A DNA stretch of 64,000 bases from Pirellulaceae bacterium (GCA_029243025.1 JAQWSU010000010.1:105814-169813), one strand, 5' to 3'. Shown: positions 19,822 through 29,781, counted from the stretch's first letter. Translations and numbers: made by a program. The notes: generated from the sequence alone by a model not told the origin.

Positions 19822-20667
19822 TCAGCGTTGAACAAGGGCCGCAAGCCATTCTTTCGTGACCAATTCGGTCAGCCGAAAGCCATGGCGAGAAGGTATCAAA
19901 CACAAGGGAATTGGCTCGATAAAATAGGCCTGTTGATCAGCGGGGACGGGAATCACATCCAAATCATTTGCTCGAGCAATCCGCATGGCACGTGGCATGT
20001 GGAAGGCGGAGGTCAATAAGCCAACGCGCGGCATTGGCTCCTGCGTCAACAACGTGCGGAGATTCTTCATTTCTTCAAACGTGTTACGCCCATCTAATTG
20101 CAACATCGCGTCACTCGGAATCCCCAATTCCTGCCAAATCAGCGCTGCCGATCCGGCAACGGTCGTCACCTGGCCCGCTTCCCATTCATAGGCCCGCCCC
20201 GAGGACGCTAATCGTCCAACCTTCCCCGCATAATAGAGCCGCGCTGCAAGAATCACCCGATCGCCGGCTAGACTTAGCCAGACATCGCCGTCCGCATTCG
20301 ATCGGGTCCCGCCCCCCAGAACGACCAGCAAATCAAATGGCTCGACCCCTTTCATATCGACGCGATCAAACTGCCCCTCTAAACGCTGGGCCATGAATAC
20401 TCCGGTGTACGAAGCTCCAGTCGTCCAGTAGAACAAAAACAGTCCAAGCATTGGCACGCTCACCCGTTTGGGCTGCGTCAAGCATGAAAAGTAGGTCAAA
20501 ACCAACATCCCAAGCCAAACAAGCCCGCAGGGCAGACAAAGTTGAGTCGCAATTTTTTCAACAAAATGACGACCGTGCAGCCACCAGCAAACGCCAAGCA
20601 CAACGACTGCAACCGTCGCCAGCACACCGAGGTGGAAACCAATTCGAAGACGCTTTTGATCACCCAT
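19822..20667 (-). CDS. YdcF/ElyC-SanA family membrane protein (DUF218)
   Basis: 281 residues. Three hydrophobic segments (about 10-30, 43-60, 72-92) precede a soluble DUF218 domain that begins with FDLLVVLGGGTRS near 110 and holds the family's VGLLTSAFHMPRAMRIA motif near 215-231. Family members include E. coli ElyC and SanA, linked to envelope integrity and lipid-carrier handling; the catalysed reaction is not established. It is divergent from tsaB with about 110 bp between. Confidence 0.85.
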   Translation of the reverse strand: MGDQKRLRIGFHLGVLATVAVVVLGVCWWLHGRHFVEKIATQLCLPCGLVWLGMLVLTYFSCLTQPKRVSVPMLGLFLFYWTTGASYTGVFMAQRLEGQFDRVDMKGVEPFDLLVVLGGGTRSNADGDVWLSLAGDRVILAARLYYAGKVGRLASSGRAYEWEAGQVTTVAGSAALIWQELGIPSDAMLQLDGRNTFEEMKNLRTLLTQEPMPRVGLLTSAFHMPRAMRIARANDLDVIPVPADQQAYFIEPIPLCLIPSRHGFRLTELVTKEWLAALVQR

Positions 20668-20776
20668 TTCGTTTTTTCGTCCGTGCCTGTTGCCTACCGA
20701 GACAAACCACCGCTCTGACTAGCACCATCACATCGATCGCCCTTAAAAGACGCCAGCCCCTGGCGAGCTCTGGAAC

Positions 20777-21451
20777 ATGAATACCCTCGCTCTCGAAACC
20801 TCCGTACAGCCCGGCAGTATCGCACTCCTGCGCGAGAATGTCACGATCTACCAAACTACTTTTCCGCTTAATCAAAAAACCACTCAGAGCTTCGCTGTTC
20901 AAATTCAGTCTGCTTTAGCCGAAGCCAGCCTAACGGCAGAGCAAATCGACTTGTTCACTGTCTGCCAGGGCCCCGGTTCCTTTACCGGGTTACGAATTGG
21001 TGTCACCGCCGCCAAAACTTTCGCCTACGCGGCGAATTGCCAAGTATTGGGGATTGATTCCTTGGAAGTCATCGCACACCAGGCTCCCGTCACGGGCGAA
21101 CTTAAAGTTGTGATGGACGCACAGCGAAAACAACTATTCCAAGCAACTTTTCGCTGCAGCGAAAACCATCTGTCGCGCCTCAGCGAAACCACCATTGAGG
21201 ATGCCGATGTGTGGCTCGCCAACTTGACCGAAACGGATCAAGTTACAGGTCCAGGTCTGAACACGCTCCAATCTCGGCTACCCGCCACAACCCGAGTGAT
21301 TGATTCAGCCTGCTGGGCCCCTACCGCTCTCGCCTTGGCGAAAATCGCAAACCAACAATTCGCGGCAGGAAAACGGCAAGACTTCTGGAAATTGGTACCG
21401 CTTTATTACCGCAAGAGTGCAGCCGAGGAAAAGGTCGAGAAACCGGAGTGA
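20777..21451 (+). CDS. tsaB: tRNA threonylcarbamoyladenosine biosynthesis protein TsaB
   Basis: 224 residues. The start MNTLALETS matches the family, followed by the GPGSFTGLRIGVT motif at about 66-78, characteristic of TsaB/TsaD ASKHA folds. TsaB is the non-catalytic dimer partner of TsaD and helps install t6A at position 37 of ANN-decoding tRNAs. Length is usual for the family. It is convergent with hemL, whose stop is 30 bp away. Confidence 0.92.
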   Translation: MNTLALETSVQPGSIALLRENVTIYQTTFPLNQKTTQSFAVQIQSALAEASLTAEQIDLFTVCQGPGSFTGLRIGVTAAKTFAYAANCQVLGIDSLEVIAHQAPVTGELKVVMDAQRKQLFQATFRCSENHLSRLSETTIEDADVWLANLTETDQVTGPGLNTLQSRLPATTRVIDSACWAPTALALAKIANQQFAAGKRQDFWKLVPLYYRKSAAEEKVEKPE

Positions 21452-21481
21452 TCACGACCAAGCACTATTTCCAGCCGGCCC

Positions 21482-22771
21482 TTATGTCTGGAAACCGGTC
21501 ATCGTTTCCTGAGCCGCATCGATTGTACGCTGGATGTCCTCATGGGAATGCGCTGCTGAGACAAATAGAGCTTCAAACTGACTGCAAGGCATATAGACGC
21601 CTCGATCCGCCAATCCCCAAAAGTACTTGCCAAACCGAGCCGTGTCGGATTGACTCGACACATCCCAATCAGTGACCGGTTCCGGATTAAAGAACAAGGT
21701 CATCATACTGCCAACACGAGTCAGAGAATGCGGAAGATCCGCAGCCTCAGCAGCGGCAGTCAAGCCTTGAGCCAGTCGTGCTGAGATTTCCTCGAGATAC
21801 TCGTAGGGCGGTCGTGCACGCAACTCGCTGAGCGTCGCAATTCCAGCCGCCGTAGCGATCGGGTTTCCGCTCAGAGTCCCCGCTTGAAACACCTTGCCGG
21901 CAGGCAAGACGTGATTCATGACATCTGCCCGGCCGCCGTAAGCGCCCAGAGGCAATCCACCACCCACAATTTTCCCAAGCGTTGTCAGATCGGGTTCGAT
22001 CTTCTGCAGCGACTGGGCCCCGCCATAGGCAACACGAAAGCCCGTCATCACTTCATCGTAGATCAGCAAAGCGCCGTGTTCGTGGGTAAGATCTCGTAAT
22101 TGCTTCAAGAAATCAGGGGTTGGGATCACGCACCCCATATTCCCCACCACCGGTTCGAGAATCACTGCGGCGATTTGATCTTTGTGCTGCTGAAAAAGTC
22201 CGGCAAGCGCTTCCTGATCGTTATAACGCAAGACCAGGGTATCCTGAGTCGTACCCGCGGTTACTCCGGGTGAGTTGGGCACCGAAAGGGTCGCCGCAGC
22301 GCTACCCGCAGCCACCAACAAACTGTCCACATGACCATGGTAGTTCCCGGCAAATTTGACAATCAGATCTCTTCCGGTGAACCCCCTTGCCACGCGGATT
22401 GCGCTCATGGTTGCCTCGGTACCCGAGTTCACCAGTCTGACCTTTTGAATGGACGACACCGCATCAACAATCAGTTGCGCGAGTACGTTTTCAGCTTCTG
22501 TGGGCGCACCAAAACTTGTCCCACGCCCCACACTATCCTGCACGGCGGCAATCACGGTGGGATGAGCATGCCCCAGAATCATCGGTCCCCAAGAGCCGAT
22601 GTAGTCGATGTATTTGTTCGCATCCACGTCATACAGGTACGCACCTTCCCCACGCTCGATGACAATCGGCTCGCCGCCCACCGCGCCAAAAGCGCGAGCC
22701 GGACTGTTCACTCCGCCAGGCATGAGTTTTTGGGCAGCAGCAAAAATCTGGTGACTTCGTTCGTGGTTCAT
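21482..22771 (-). CDS. hemL: Glutamate-1-semialdehyde 2,1-aminomutase
   Basis: 429 residues, the standard length. The N-terminal MPGGVNSPARAF and the NSGTEATMSAIR substrate-loop motif near 115-125 are diagnostic. The PLP-binding Lys is 267 in TTLGKIVGGGLP. The enzyme converts glutamate-1-semialdehyde to 5-aminolevulinate in the C5 pathway to haem. hemB lies 78 bp upstream on the same strand, so two consecutive steps are probably co-transcribed. Confidence 0.96.
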   Translation of the reverse strand: MNHERSHQIFAAAQKLMPGGVNSPARAFGAVGGEPIVIERGEGAYLYDVDANKYIDYIGSWGPMILGHAHPTVIAAVQDSVGRGTSFGAPTEAENVLAQLIVDAVSSIQKVRLVNSGTEATMSAIRVARGFTGRDLIVKFAGNYHGHVDSLLVAAGSAAATLSVPNSPGVTAGTTQDTLVLRYNDQEALAGLFQQHKDQIAAVILEPVVGNMGCVIPTPDFLKQLRDLTHEHGALLIYDEVMTGFRVAYGGAQSLQKIEPDLTTLGKIVGGGLPLGAYGGRADVMNHVLPAGKVFQAGTLSGNPIATAAGIATLSELRARPPYEYLEEISARLAQGLTAAAEAADLPHSLTRVGSMMTLFFNPEPVTDWDVSSQSDTARFGKYFWGLADRGVYMPCSQFEALFVSAAHSHEDIQRTIDAAQETMTGFQT

Positions 22772-22849
22772 CGTGTCTTGACACTTCTGCGAGAGTTAAA
22801 AAAAGCAGGCACCCCTAGGAATTGTTGTCGACCAAGCGGATCTGACAAC

Positions 22850-23854
22850 TCACTCCGATAGCCATTTGGCCACGTCTTTTGCCCAATAAGTCAAAATAAT
22901 CGAGGCGCCCGCTCGGTGAATCGCCAACAACGATTCGATCGCGGTTGTCCGTTCATCCAGCCAGCCGTTCTGGGCAGCCGCCTTAATCATGCTGTATTCA
23001 CCAGACACGTTGTAAGCCGCGAGCGGCACGCCAGGAAATGCGTCTCGAACCTGGCGGATGATATCCAAGTAGGCCATCGCCGGTTTGACCATGACCATGT
23101 CGGCTCCTTCATTCAAGTCAAGCTGCACTTCACGTAAGGCTTGACCAGAATCTGCCGCCGGATCCATCTGATAAGTTTTACGATTCCCAAACTGGGGCGC
23201 ACTGTCAGCAGCATCCCGAAAAGGTCCATAGAAAGCACTGCAATACTTGGCCGCGTAACTAAGAATCGGAAGCTCAGAAAATCGGCCACCGTCCAACGCA
23301 GCACGAATCGCCTGCACCATGCCATCCATCATCCCGCTGGGTGCAACCAAATCAACTCCGGCGCGCGCGTGAGTCAATGCTTGCTCACCAAGATTCTTCA
23401 AAGTCAAATCGTTGTCCACATCAAATCGCTCCCCATCTTTTCGAATCACCCCGCAATGACCATGGTCGGTGTACTCGCAAAAACAGACGTCCGAAATGAC
23501 GAGCAGATCCGGTGCCACTCTTTTGCACTCACGAATCGCTGCCTGAATGATGCCATCGTCGGAACAGGCATCGGAACCTTGCGGATCCTTGTCCGCGGGT
23601 ATACCAAACAGGATCACACCCCCTATCCCAAGCTGCTGAACCTCATCCAGTTCCTTGGCCAGGTGATCGATGGTAATTTGGGCATGGCCGGGCATCGAGA
23701 CGATTGGCTGCACCACCGACTCACCAGCTCGCACAAACAGGGGCAAGATAAACCGACCTGGATCGAGACGAGTCTGTTGCACCAAAGCGCGCAACTGGTC
23801 GTTGTACCGCAGGCGACGTAGACGAGAAACGGGAAAGTTGCTTGAGTTGAACAT
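22850..23854 (-). CDS. hemB: Delta-aminolevulinic acid dehydratase (porphobilinogen synthase)
   Basis: 334 residues from the ATG at 23854 (MFNSSNFPVSRLRRLRYND); the frame stays open 51 bp further but that extension is not family-like. Both Schiff-base lysines are visible, in SYAAKYCSAFYGPF and MVKPAMAYLD. The metal site DVCFCEYTDHGHCG has the Cys triad typical of zinc-type enzymes rather than the Asp-rich Mg type. It condenses two 5-aminolevulinate molecules to porphobilinogen, using the product of the neighbouring HemL. Confidence 0.95.
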   Translation of the reverse strand: MFNSSNFPVSRLRRLRYNDQLRALVQQTRLDPGRFILPLFVRAGESVVQPIVSMPGHAQITIDHLAKELDEVQQLGIGGVILFGIPADKDPQGSDACSDDGIIQAAIRECKRVAPDLLVISDVCFCEYTDHGHCGVIRKDGERFDVDNDLTLKNLGEQALTHARAGVDLVAPSGMMDGMVQAIRAALDGGRFSELPILSYAAKYCSAFYGPFRDAADSAPQFGNRKTYQMDPAADSGQALREVQLDLNEGADMVMVKPAMAYLDIIRQVRDAFPGVPLAAYNVSGEYSMIKAAAQNGWLDERTTAIESLLAIHRAGASIILTYWAKDVAKWLSE

Positions 23855-24165
23855 GCCGTCGTTATAACGGACGGACCGCCATTTCAAAAGCGGCAGTCTG
23901 AACAACGTAGGTCGCCCAACTCAATCGCCAACCCAAGCAACAGAATCCGGTCACGAATTCAATCACTTCCGATCATCAAAAAACCGGCTCCAACACAGTC
24001 CCCACCGGTCCGATCGCTAACGCGAATCCGACCAACTCAGCTCATGGCGTACGAATTAAGGGAATCATTTGCAGCCTCGGGCAACAAACATCATACTCCA
24101 CCTCACCGAATTCATTTCAACAGATCACGGATAATGGAACGTCCCTCGATCAAGAAACTGAAGTC
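23855..24165. other. Intergenic region, nothing recognised
   Basis: 311 bp between hemB on minus and the broken gene at 24166. It should contain the hemB promoter. No hairpin, repeat or small gene is convincing. Confidence 0.45.
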
Positions 24166-24553
24166 ATGGAGATGGTAAAACGCCCGCTAAGCATGTGTGA
24201 GTTTTGGACTCTTTGCTTTTGCTTTTTAATCACCAGCCGAATGGTTGTGGCGGCAGAACGGGTGCAGCTCTCGACGGAAAGCTGCGATAAATTCGCGCCG
24301 ATCAGCAAAGAAGTCGATTGCATTTACGGGAATGTGTGTATTGCGAAACGATCTGATCGTTGCTGTCATCGCAGAGCCACTCGCCGAGCGAAACGCCAAC
24401 ATGACAGTCCGTCAGGTCGGAGGGGCCGTGATCGACTTGACTGTGCGAAACGCCTCCAACGAGCAACGAAGTGCCTTCTATTCGGGTGGAAGAAGACGAA
24501 CTTTTGAGATCGCCGAAAACGAGCAAAAGGCGGCCCATCGACGCAACGCCTGA
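24166..24553 (+). pseudogene. Frameshifted remnant of a secreted protein gene
   Basis: Frame 1 from the ATG at 24166 gives a signal-peptide-like start and then AERVQLSTES...KEVDCIYGN, after which it turns into Arg/Cys-rich nonsense. The adjacent frame becomes protein-like at that point (VLRNDLIVAVIAEPLAERN...VGGAVIDLTV) and runs to a TGA at 24551. The junction is a short GT run at 24333-24339. Adding one GT unit joins the frames smoothly as YGNVCVLRND, so loss of one dinucleotide is the simplest explanation. Even repaired, the product is only about 129 residues, so the C-terminal part of the ancestor also seems lost. Phylum-restricted secreted protein; function unknown. Confidence 0.55.
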
Positions 24554-24559
24554 GGCGCG

Positions 24560-26203
24560 GTGAACGAATCGCGAGTTGACCTAATCAAACAGGTTCACCA
24601 ATTCAACCATTTAAAAGCTGAAGGTAGAAAACTCGCTGTACTTTTTACGCCTGCCGAAGGGACCGAACTTTTGTCAAATTCCTACAGACATCTACCTCGC
24701 AACTGCAATCAAGCATTACAAATCGGACAGTACGCCATCGATTTCTGTCGAAACAACGGCGGCAACCCGGCGTCAAGCGTCTTTGAACGCACCGAACTGT
24801 TCCATCTTGACAGTGTTGCCTGCGGACTCTCGGCCTTGTCGTGGGGCGCCAATGCGCCCACCGTTCTACGAACAGAAGCGCTTCAGTATCCCCGTACCGA
24901 TGATTGGGGAGTCCCTTGCTTTGGATCGAAACAGCGGTTGCAACCCGAAAAGGCAATTGTGGCAAACTGCGCAGCCGTTCGTGAATGGGATTCCAACGGT
25001 ACGAATTTTGGTTTCAACCCGGCACGAAATGCAACGCGAGGCGAATTCGGGCATAACGATTTTTACCCCGTTGCCGTCGCTGGAGCCCAGATCGGCCAAT
25101 GGGACGGCGTCCAAACCGTTCGAGCCATGATTTGCCATGATGAAATTCGAGGACGGCTGGCGGAAGTATTCGGCTTAAAGGATTACAAGATCGATCATGT
25201 CGTGCATGGCGGAATCGCTTCGGCCGCTGTCTTCGGCGCCCTGGTCGGAGCAACGGCAGCCCAGATCGAATCAGCCATCGGCATGCTGGTAGCTCACTAC
25301 GTTCCTTTTCGCGCCATTCGAGCCGGGCACCAACTGTCGGATTCCAAAGGCGCGTCAGCCGCTTTGACCAGCGAAATGGCAGTGTTGAGCGTAAGCAGAT
25401 CAATGAACGGCTTTGTGGGACCGGCAGATATCTTCCGCAATCCTCAGGCGTTGTTCTGTCTTTTCGAACCACCGTCCACCCCAACTGAAAGCCCTTTTGA
25501 GCTTTGCTTGGCAATGGACGGAGACGACTTCGCTATCATGGGGATGCACTTCAAGATCGGTCTCTACGAGCACCAATCGGCAGGAGCCATTCAAGGGCTC
25601 ATCGACTTGCTACAACGATCTCCTAATCTGCATCAAGACCTCGAAAAAATCAAACAAATCCGGATCCGCATCTACGAACCCGCCTTCAGCATCATCGGCG
25701 ATCCCGCAAAAAGAGATCCTCGCACCCGGCAATCCGCCGATCATTCCATGATCTACATCATCGCAACGGTGTTGCGGAAAGCACACCAATTGGCAACGGC
25801 TAATTGGCTGGATCTGATGTTGATGCCAGACGACTACAGCGATGCGGCCCTCCATGATCCACTCACTCGCCGTATCATGGACCGCATCAATTTCGAACAC
25901 GGGGGTGATTCGTTCGACCAAGCCTATCCGGATGGAATTCCAACATCGATTGAAATCACGACTCACGATGGACAACAAAGCTCGTCAGGCATGGTGATGT
26001 ATCCCGAGGGACACGCGAGACGAGGCAGCGATCAGCTACGGTCACTTCTCGAACGCAAGTTCAACAATTTGGCGGGCAAGGCAGTGCTGAACTACGATGA
26101 ATTTAGAGCTCGTTTTGACTCGCTCTCTCAACAGTCAGCCGATGCCATCCAGCAGCTCTACGATTTCGATATCGCACCTGCCAACGAACCGAATAGAAGC
26201 TAA
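24560..26203 (+). CDS. MmgE/PrpD family protein (2-methylcitrate dehydratase-like)
   Basis: 547 residues from a GTG at 24560 preceded by GAGG 4 nt upstream. The MmgE/PrpD fold is seen in the helical first domain (FHLDSVACGLSALSWG near 76-91), the motif HDEIRGRL, the HGGIASAAVFGALVGATAAQIESAIGM segment and YVPFRAIRAGHQLSDSKGASAALTSEMA. PrpD dehydrates 2-methylcitrate in propionate catabolism. The family also includes cis-aconitate decarboxylase-like and uncharacterised enzymes, and prpB/prpC are not nearby, so the substrate is unproven. The start lies 6 bp after the broken gene's TGA, which suggests the two were once co-transcribed. Confidence 0.88.
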   Translation: MNESRVDLIKQVHQFNHLKAEGRKLAVLFTPAEGTELLSNSYRHLPRNCNQALQIGQYAIDFCRNNGGNPASSVFERTELFHLDSVACGLSALSWGANAPTVLRTEALQYPRTDDWGVPCFGSKQRLQPEKAIVANCAAVREWDSNGTNFGFNPARNATRGEFGHNDFYPVAVAGAQIGQWDGVQTVRAMICHDEIRGRLAEVFGLKDYKIDHVVHGGIASAAVFGALVGATAAQIESAIGMLVAHYVPFRAIRAGHQLSDSKGASAALTSEMAVLSVSRSMNGFVGPADIFRNPQALFCLFEPPSTPTESPFELCLAMDGDDFAIMGMHFKIGLYEHQSAGAIQGLIDLLQRSPNLHQDLEKIKQIRIRIYEPAFSIIGDPAKRDPRTRQSADHSMIYIIATVLRKAHQLATANWLDLMLMPDDYSDAALHDPLTRRIMDRINFEHGGDSFDQAYPDGIPTSIEITTHDGQQSSSGMVMYPEGHARRGSDQLRSLLERKFNNLAGKAVLNYDEFRARFDSLSQQSADAIQQLYDFDIAPANEPNRS

Positions 26204-26295
26204 CTGAGCTGAAAATATTTCGTTCGATGCGCAACAGAAAAGCGGAACGTCAAAACACGCTCCGCTCTTGATTACACCGAGTTGAATCAATTTCC

Positions 26296-27273
26296 TCAGC
26301 GAATGGTGGCTGTCGCCATCACCGTTCCGGCGAATCCAGCTCCAAGATCGGTCTCAATCTGGATTTGCTCCGAAATCTTACCCGGCTCGTCCGTTGCCGT
26401 GAATCGAACAGGAATCAAATGCAGCTGTTTGGCTTCTTCCGACGGGACAAATTCAAAACAGTCGTCCTCGCAATCAACCTTCGTGATTCGAAACGGCTTC
26501 TTGCTGCGGACAACGATATTCTTGGTCACCGTCTGCCCTGGTCCCAACACGCCCAAGGAAAGGGCCGCGGGACTGACCGTCAAGGGAGACGCAACCATCC
26601 CTTCCACACGCAGCGGAATTTGTTGCGATTGCCGATCATTCGTCACTAGAATCATTTCGTCGTTAAAATAACCAACCGGTGTATCGGGCTTCAGTCGAAC
26701 CTTCAATTCGTATCCAACCCGACCATTAACTCGCTGTGTCTCGACAGGTTCGACGACCAAATTGGTATTTGAACTGCGGATATCAACAATTTCCCAGTCG
26801 CTTCGGCCCGCGTAGTTCACGTTAACTTGACGCTCAGCCTTCTCACCAAAACCAACGGAATCAAAGTTCACTGTGCCTGGATCAAACACGACATCGCCAC
26901 GGATGTGCCCCTTGATCGCCAGTTGAACTTCCGCAAAGTAAGGCTTATCGATCGTGACGGTCACGGTTGCCGTGCGACGTCCCAAGAAGGAGTGCGTGTT
27001 GAATTTGACGTGAACTTCACCCTTTTCCCATGTATCAAGGGATCGCTTCTCAATCGTGGGAGTGATACAACCACAGCTGGCTCGAATACCTGCAATGTGG
27101 ATTGTTTCTTTGTAGATATTTTTGAATTCAAAGACATAATCCGATTTCGCCGCTCGAGCGACGGTGCCAAAATCATGGTCGGCCGTCTTGAACATTTTCC
27201 GCGCCCACTCCTGGGCACAGATCGGACTACAAAGGCAGACAAGAATCGGAACGACAATCAAGTTGCGTGGCAC
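26296..27273 (-). CDS. Secreted DUF1573 protein
   Basis: 325 residues from the GTG at 27273. This start is decided by GGGGGG five nt upstream and by the signal peptide it gives (LIVVPILVCLCSPICAQ); longer in-frame versions bury that signal. Residues 25-130 form the DUF1573 immunoglobulin-like domain with the hallmark ASCGCITP near 70, two adjacent Cys in a short loop. Two more beta-sandwich units follow. DUF1573 proteins are common in planctomycete and Bacteroidetes secretomes, with no assigned activity. The gene stands alone, divergent from the thioredoxin-NHL gene. Confidence 0.86.
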   Translation of the reverse strand: MPRNLIVVPILVCLCSPICAQEWARKMFKTADHDFGTVARAAKSDYVFEFKNIYKETIHIAGIRASCGCITPTIEKRSLDTWEKGEVHVKFNTHSFLGRRTATVTVTIDKPYFAEVQLAIKGHIRGDVVFDPGTVNFDSVGFGEKAERQVNVNYAGRSDWEIVDIRSSNTNLVVEPVETQRVNGRVGYELKVRLKPDTPVGYFNDEMILVTNDRQSQQIPLRVEGMVASPLTVSPAALSLGVLGPGQTVTKNIVVRSKKPFRITKVDCEDDCFEFVPSEEAKQLHLIPVRFTATDEPGKISEQIQIETDLGAGFAGTVMATATIR

Positions 27274-27278
27274 GAAAT

Positions 27279-27284
27279 CCCCCC
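27279..27284 (-). promoter_or_regulatory. Ribosome binding site fixing the DUF1573 GTG start
   Basis: Reads GGGGGG on the minus strand, five bases before the GTG at 27273. It supports a non-ATG start that removes 49 codons from the longest possible frame. Confidence 0.7.
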
Positions 27285-27588
27285 TTTCAAACTCGGACGC
27301 GAAATGCTTCACGCTGAGTACTAAAACGTGCACGATGTGACAGATACGATGCGGATTGGCCGTCTCGTGTAACACACGAATCTTAGACCACAGATCAAGG
27401 GCAAACCGATTTCCAACCAATGTCCAACATGCACGGTACTACGGATTATTCGGCTCAATTCCATCGCGGAAACAGAGCCTTTCTTTGAGACGCAACCTCT
27501 CAGGAAAATCCTGCCCGAGTGATCGTTAAACTTTCACCATTGTTACGTTGGCGGAAAAAAAAATCGATTGGCTAGACCATTTTTTCTC

Positions 27589-29781
27589 ATGAAGCGAGAT
27601 GCCATGTCCGAGACCCAACCTCGAATTTTTTTGCTATTTTTTTTTGGTGCGTTGACGACAGTGACCATCGCTTCGTCCATTGCCTGCGGTCAGGGCTCCG
27701 AACGGGGCTCCGCCGAACAGGGGGCAGCCTCGGCTGAAAAGCCACCAATTGGGGCGAAACAGCCGGCATTACCGGCTGCCCCAGCGATCGCGAACCCTTT
27801 CCAACGCCAAATTGCCATTCCAGACCTCCCCTCTGATTTGACCTGGTTCAACACGACAGAAGCTCGGCAACTGCAGGATTTCAAAGGCAAATTTGTGCTC
27901 ATCGATTTTTGGACCTATTGCTGCATCAACTGCATTCACATCCTGCCGGAATTAAAAAAACTCGAACAAGCATTCAGTAGACAGCTGGTCGTTGTGGGAG
28001 TCCATTCGGCCAAATTCGATACCGAGCGAGCAGATGACAATCTGCGTGAAGCGATCCTACGGTACGAAATTGAACACCCAGTCGTAAATGACCCGCAACT
28101 GGAAGTCTGGCGGACGTTTGGAGCCAACAGCTGGCCAACCATCCTGCTAATCGACCCCAACGGCAAGGCGGTCTTTATGCGAAGCGGGGAATTTCAATTC
28201 GAACAAATGCAGGCCGTTCTCAATGCGGCAATCCCCTACTACCGCCAACAGGGCTCTTTGGATGAAACCCCTTTGCGATTTGATCAGCTGTCGAAAAAGC
28301 AGCCGAAGCGAACGTTGAGCTTTCCTGGCAAAGTGTTGGCCAATGAAAAGACCCAACAACTGTTTATCGCCGACAGCAATCACAACCGAATTATCGTCAC
28401 CGATCTCGAGGGTCGTTCTCCGCTGATCATCGGCAGCGGCAAACAGGGACGAACGGATGGTGATTTTGGCCAGGCCGAGTTTCACCATCCGCAGGGACTT
28501 GCCTTCGATGGCGAACAGAATCTGTACGTGGCCGACACCGAAAACCATCTGATCCGCCACGTCGACTTAACGCAGAAAACGGTCAGGACAATCGCTGGCA
28601 TGGGGATTCAAGGACGAAACGCATGGCCAGGCTGGACTGGGGATCCCAATCAAAAGCCCGAATCGGGACGATGGGTGGGTGCACCGCTGGAAACGGCGCT
28701 CAATAGCCCGTGGGCACTTTGGATTCACGATCATCATCTCATGATTGCCATGGCCGGTAGCCATCAGCTTTGGCGGATGCCATTGAAGGGTGACACCATC
28801 GGACCCTACGCTGGGAATGGGCGGGAAGATATTGTCGATGGTCCTCGCTTGCCAGTTACCCCTTACGGACTCAATGCATCCTCCTTCGCGCAACCCAGCG
28901 GCCTTGCCTCCGACGGTCGACGACTTTTTGTCGCTGACAGTGAGGGAAGTGCCATCCGCGTTCTCCCGTTCGACCCGACACGGCCCGTTTCGACACTGAT
29001 CGGCCCGTCACAATTGCCTGCCAATCGACTGTTCGAATTTGGAGACATTGACGGCAAACTAAGCTCCGGAAAACTGCAACATGCAATCGGAATCGCCTAT
29101 GGAGATCAAAAACTGTTCGTCGCCGATACCTACAACAATAAAGTAAAAGTGATTGATTTGTCGGAAGCGACGATCTCCACACTGACGAACCCTGCTGATA
29201 ACGACCAACCATTTTTGTTCAACGAACCGGCAGGCCTCTCATTCGCTGCCGGAAAGCTCTATGTGGCCGACACGAATAACCATCGAATTCGCGTCCTGAA
29301 TCTGTTGGAGCCGAGCCAGATCCAAGATCTGAAGATTTCGGGCCTCTCTCCTCCGACCGTTGCCGATCTGCCACAACCTCCGGCCGACTGGGGAACTCGC
29401 ATTCCGTTGCCCGATCTGACGGTTGGAACGGGAGAGCTCAAACTCCAGATTCAATTGCCGCTTGCCCCGACTGCTAAGGTCAACCAAGATTTCCCAATCG
29501 ACCTGGTGGTGAGCCTTTCATCCGCTGACGAGCTGAGTCTGCAAACAAAAGGGACGCCACAGCTGGTCGATCCGAAGCTGATCGAAGTTGCAATCGGGGT
29601 AAAGGGAGTAGGCTCGGCAAAGCTCAAAGTCGACCTAACCTACGGTTATTGTGAACAGCAGGGAGATCGGCTGGGAGTCTGTAAATTGGCCCGGCTGATC
29701 GGCCACGGCAAGCTTCACAGTCAAGCCGGTAGCAGCCAATCCGTGTTGCGACTCGACTTCGCGCCTCCCGCGTCGGATTGA
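27589..29781 (+). CDS. Secreted thioredoxin-like / NHL-repeat protein (NHLRC2-like)
   Basis: 730 residues from the ATG at 27589 (an ATG at 27604 is also possible). A hydrophobic signal segment ending ASSIACGQ is followed by a Gln/Ala-rich linker. A thioredoxin-like domain spans about 75-220, with active-site sequence WTYCCINCIHILPEL near 105-119; CINC is the CxxC pair, as in NHLRC2. At least five NHL blades follow (about 240-590: LFIADSNHNRI, LYVADTENHLI, LFVADTYNNKV, LYVADTNNHRI). The C-terminal beta domain ends with YGYCEQQGDRLGVCKL. The order Trx-NHL-beta domain equals that of eukaryotic NHLRC2. Probable role: thiol-disulfide chemistry outside the cytoplasm; partner unknown. Confidence 0.9.
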   Translation: MKRDAMSETQPRIFLLFFFGALTTVTIASSIACGQGSERGSAEQGAASAEKPPIGAKQPALPAAPAIANPFQRQIAIPDLPSDLTWFNTTEARQLQDFKGKFVLIDFWTYCCINCIHILPELKKLEQAFSRQLVVVGVHSAKFDTERADDNLREAILRYEIEHPVVNDPQLEVWRTFGANSWPTILLIDPNGKAVFMRSGEFQFEQMQAVLNAAIPYYRQQGSLDETPLRFDQLSKKQPKRTLSFPGKVLANEKTQQLFIADSNHNRIIVTDLEGRSPLIIGSGKQGRTDGDFGQAEFHHPQGLAFDGEQNLYVADTENHLIRHVDLTQKTVRTIAGMGIQGRNAWPGWTGDPNQKPESGRWVGAPLETALNSPWALWIHDHHLMIAMAGSHQLWRMPLKGDTIGPYAGNGREDIVDGPRLPVTPYGLNASSFAQPSGLASDGRRLFVADSEGSAIRVLPFDPTRPVSTLIGPSQLPANRLFEFGDIDGKLSSGKLQHAIGIAYGDQKLFVADTYNNKVKVIDLSEATISTLTNPADNDQPFLFNEPAGLSFAAGKLYVADTNNHRIRVLNLLEPSQIQDLKISGLSPPTVADLPQPPADWGTRIPLPDLTVGTGELKLQIQLPLAPTAKVNQDFPIDLVVSLSSADELSLQTKGTPQLVDPKLIEVAIGVKGVGSAKLKVDLTYGYCEQQGDRLGVCKLARLIGHGKLHSQAGSSQSVLRLDFAPPASD

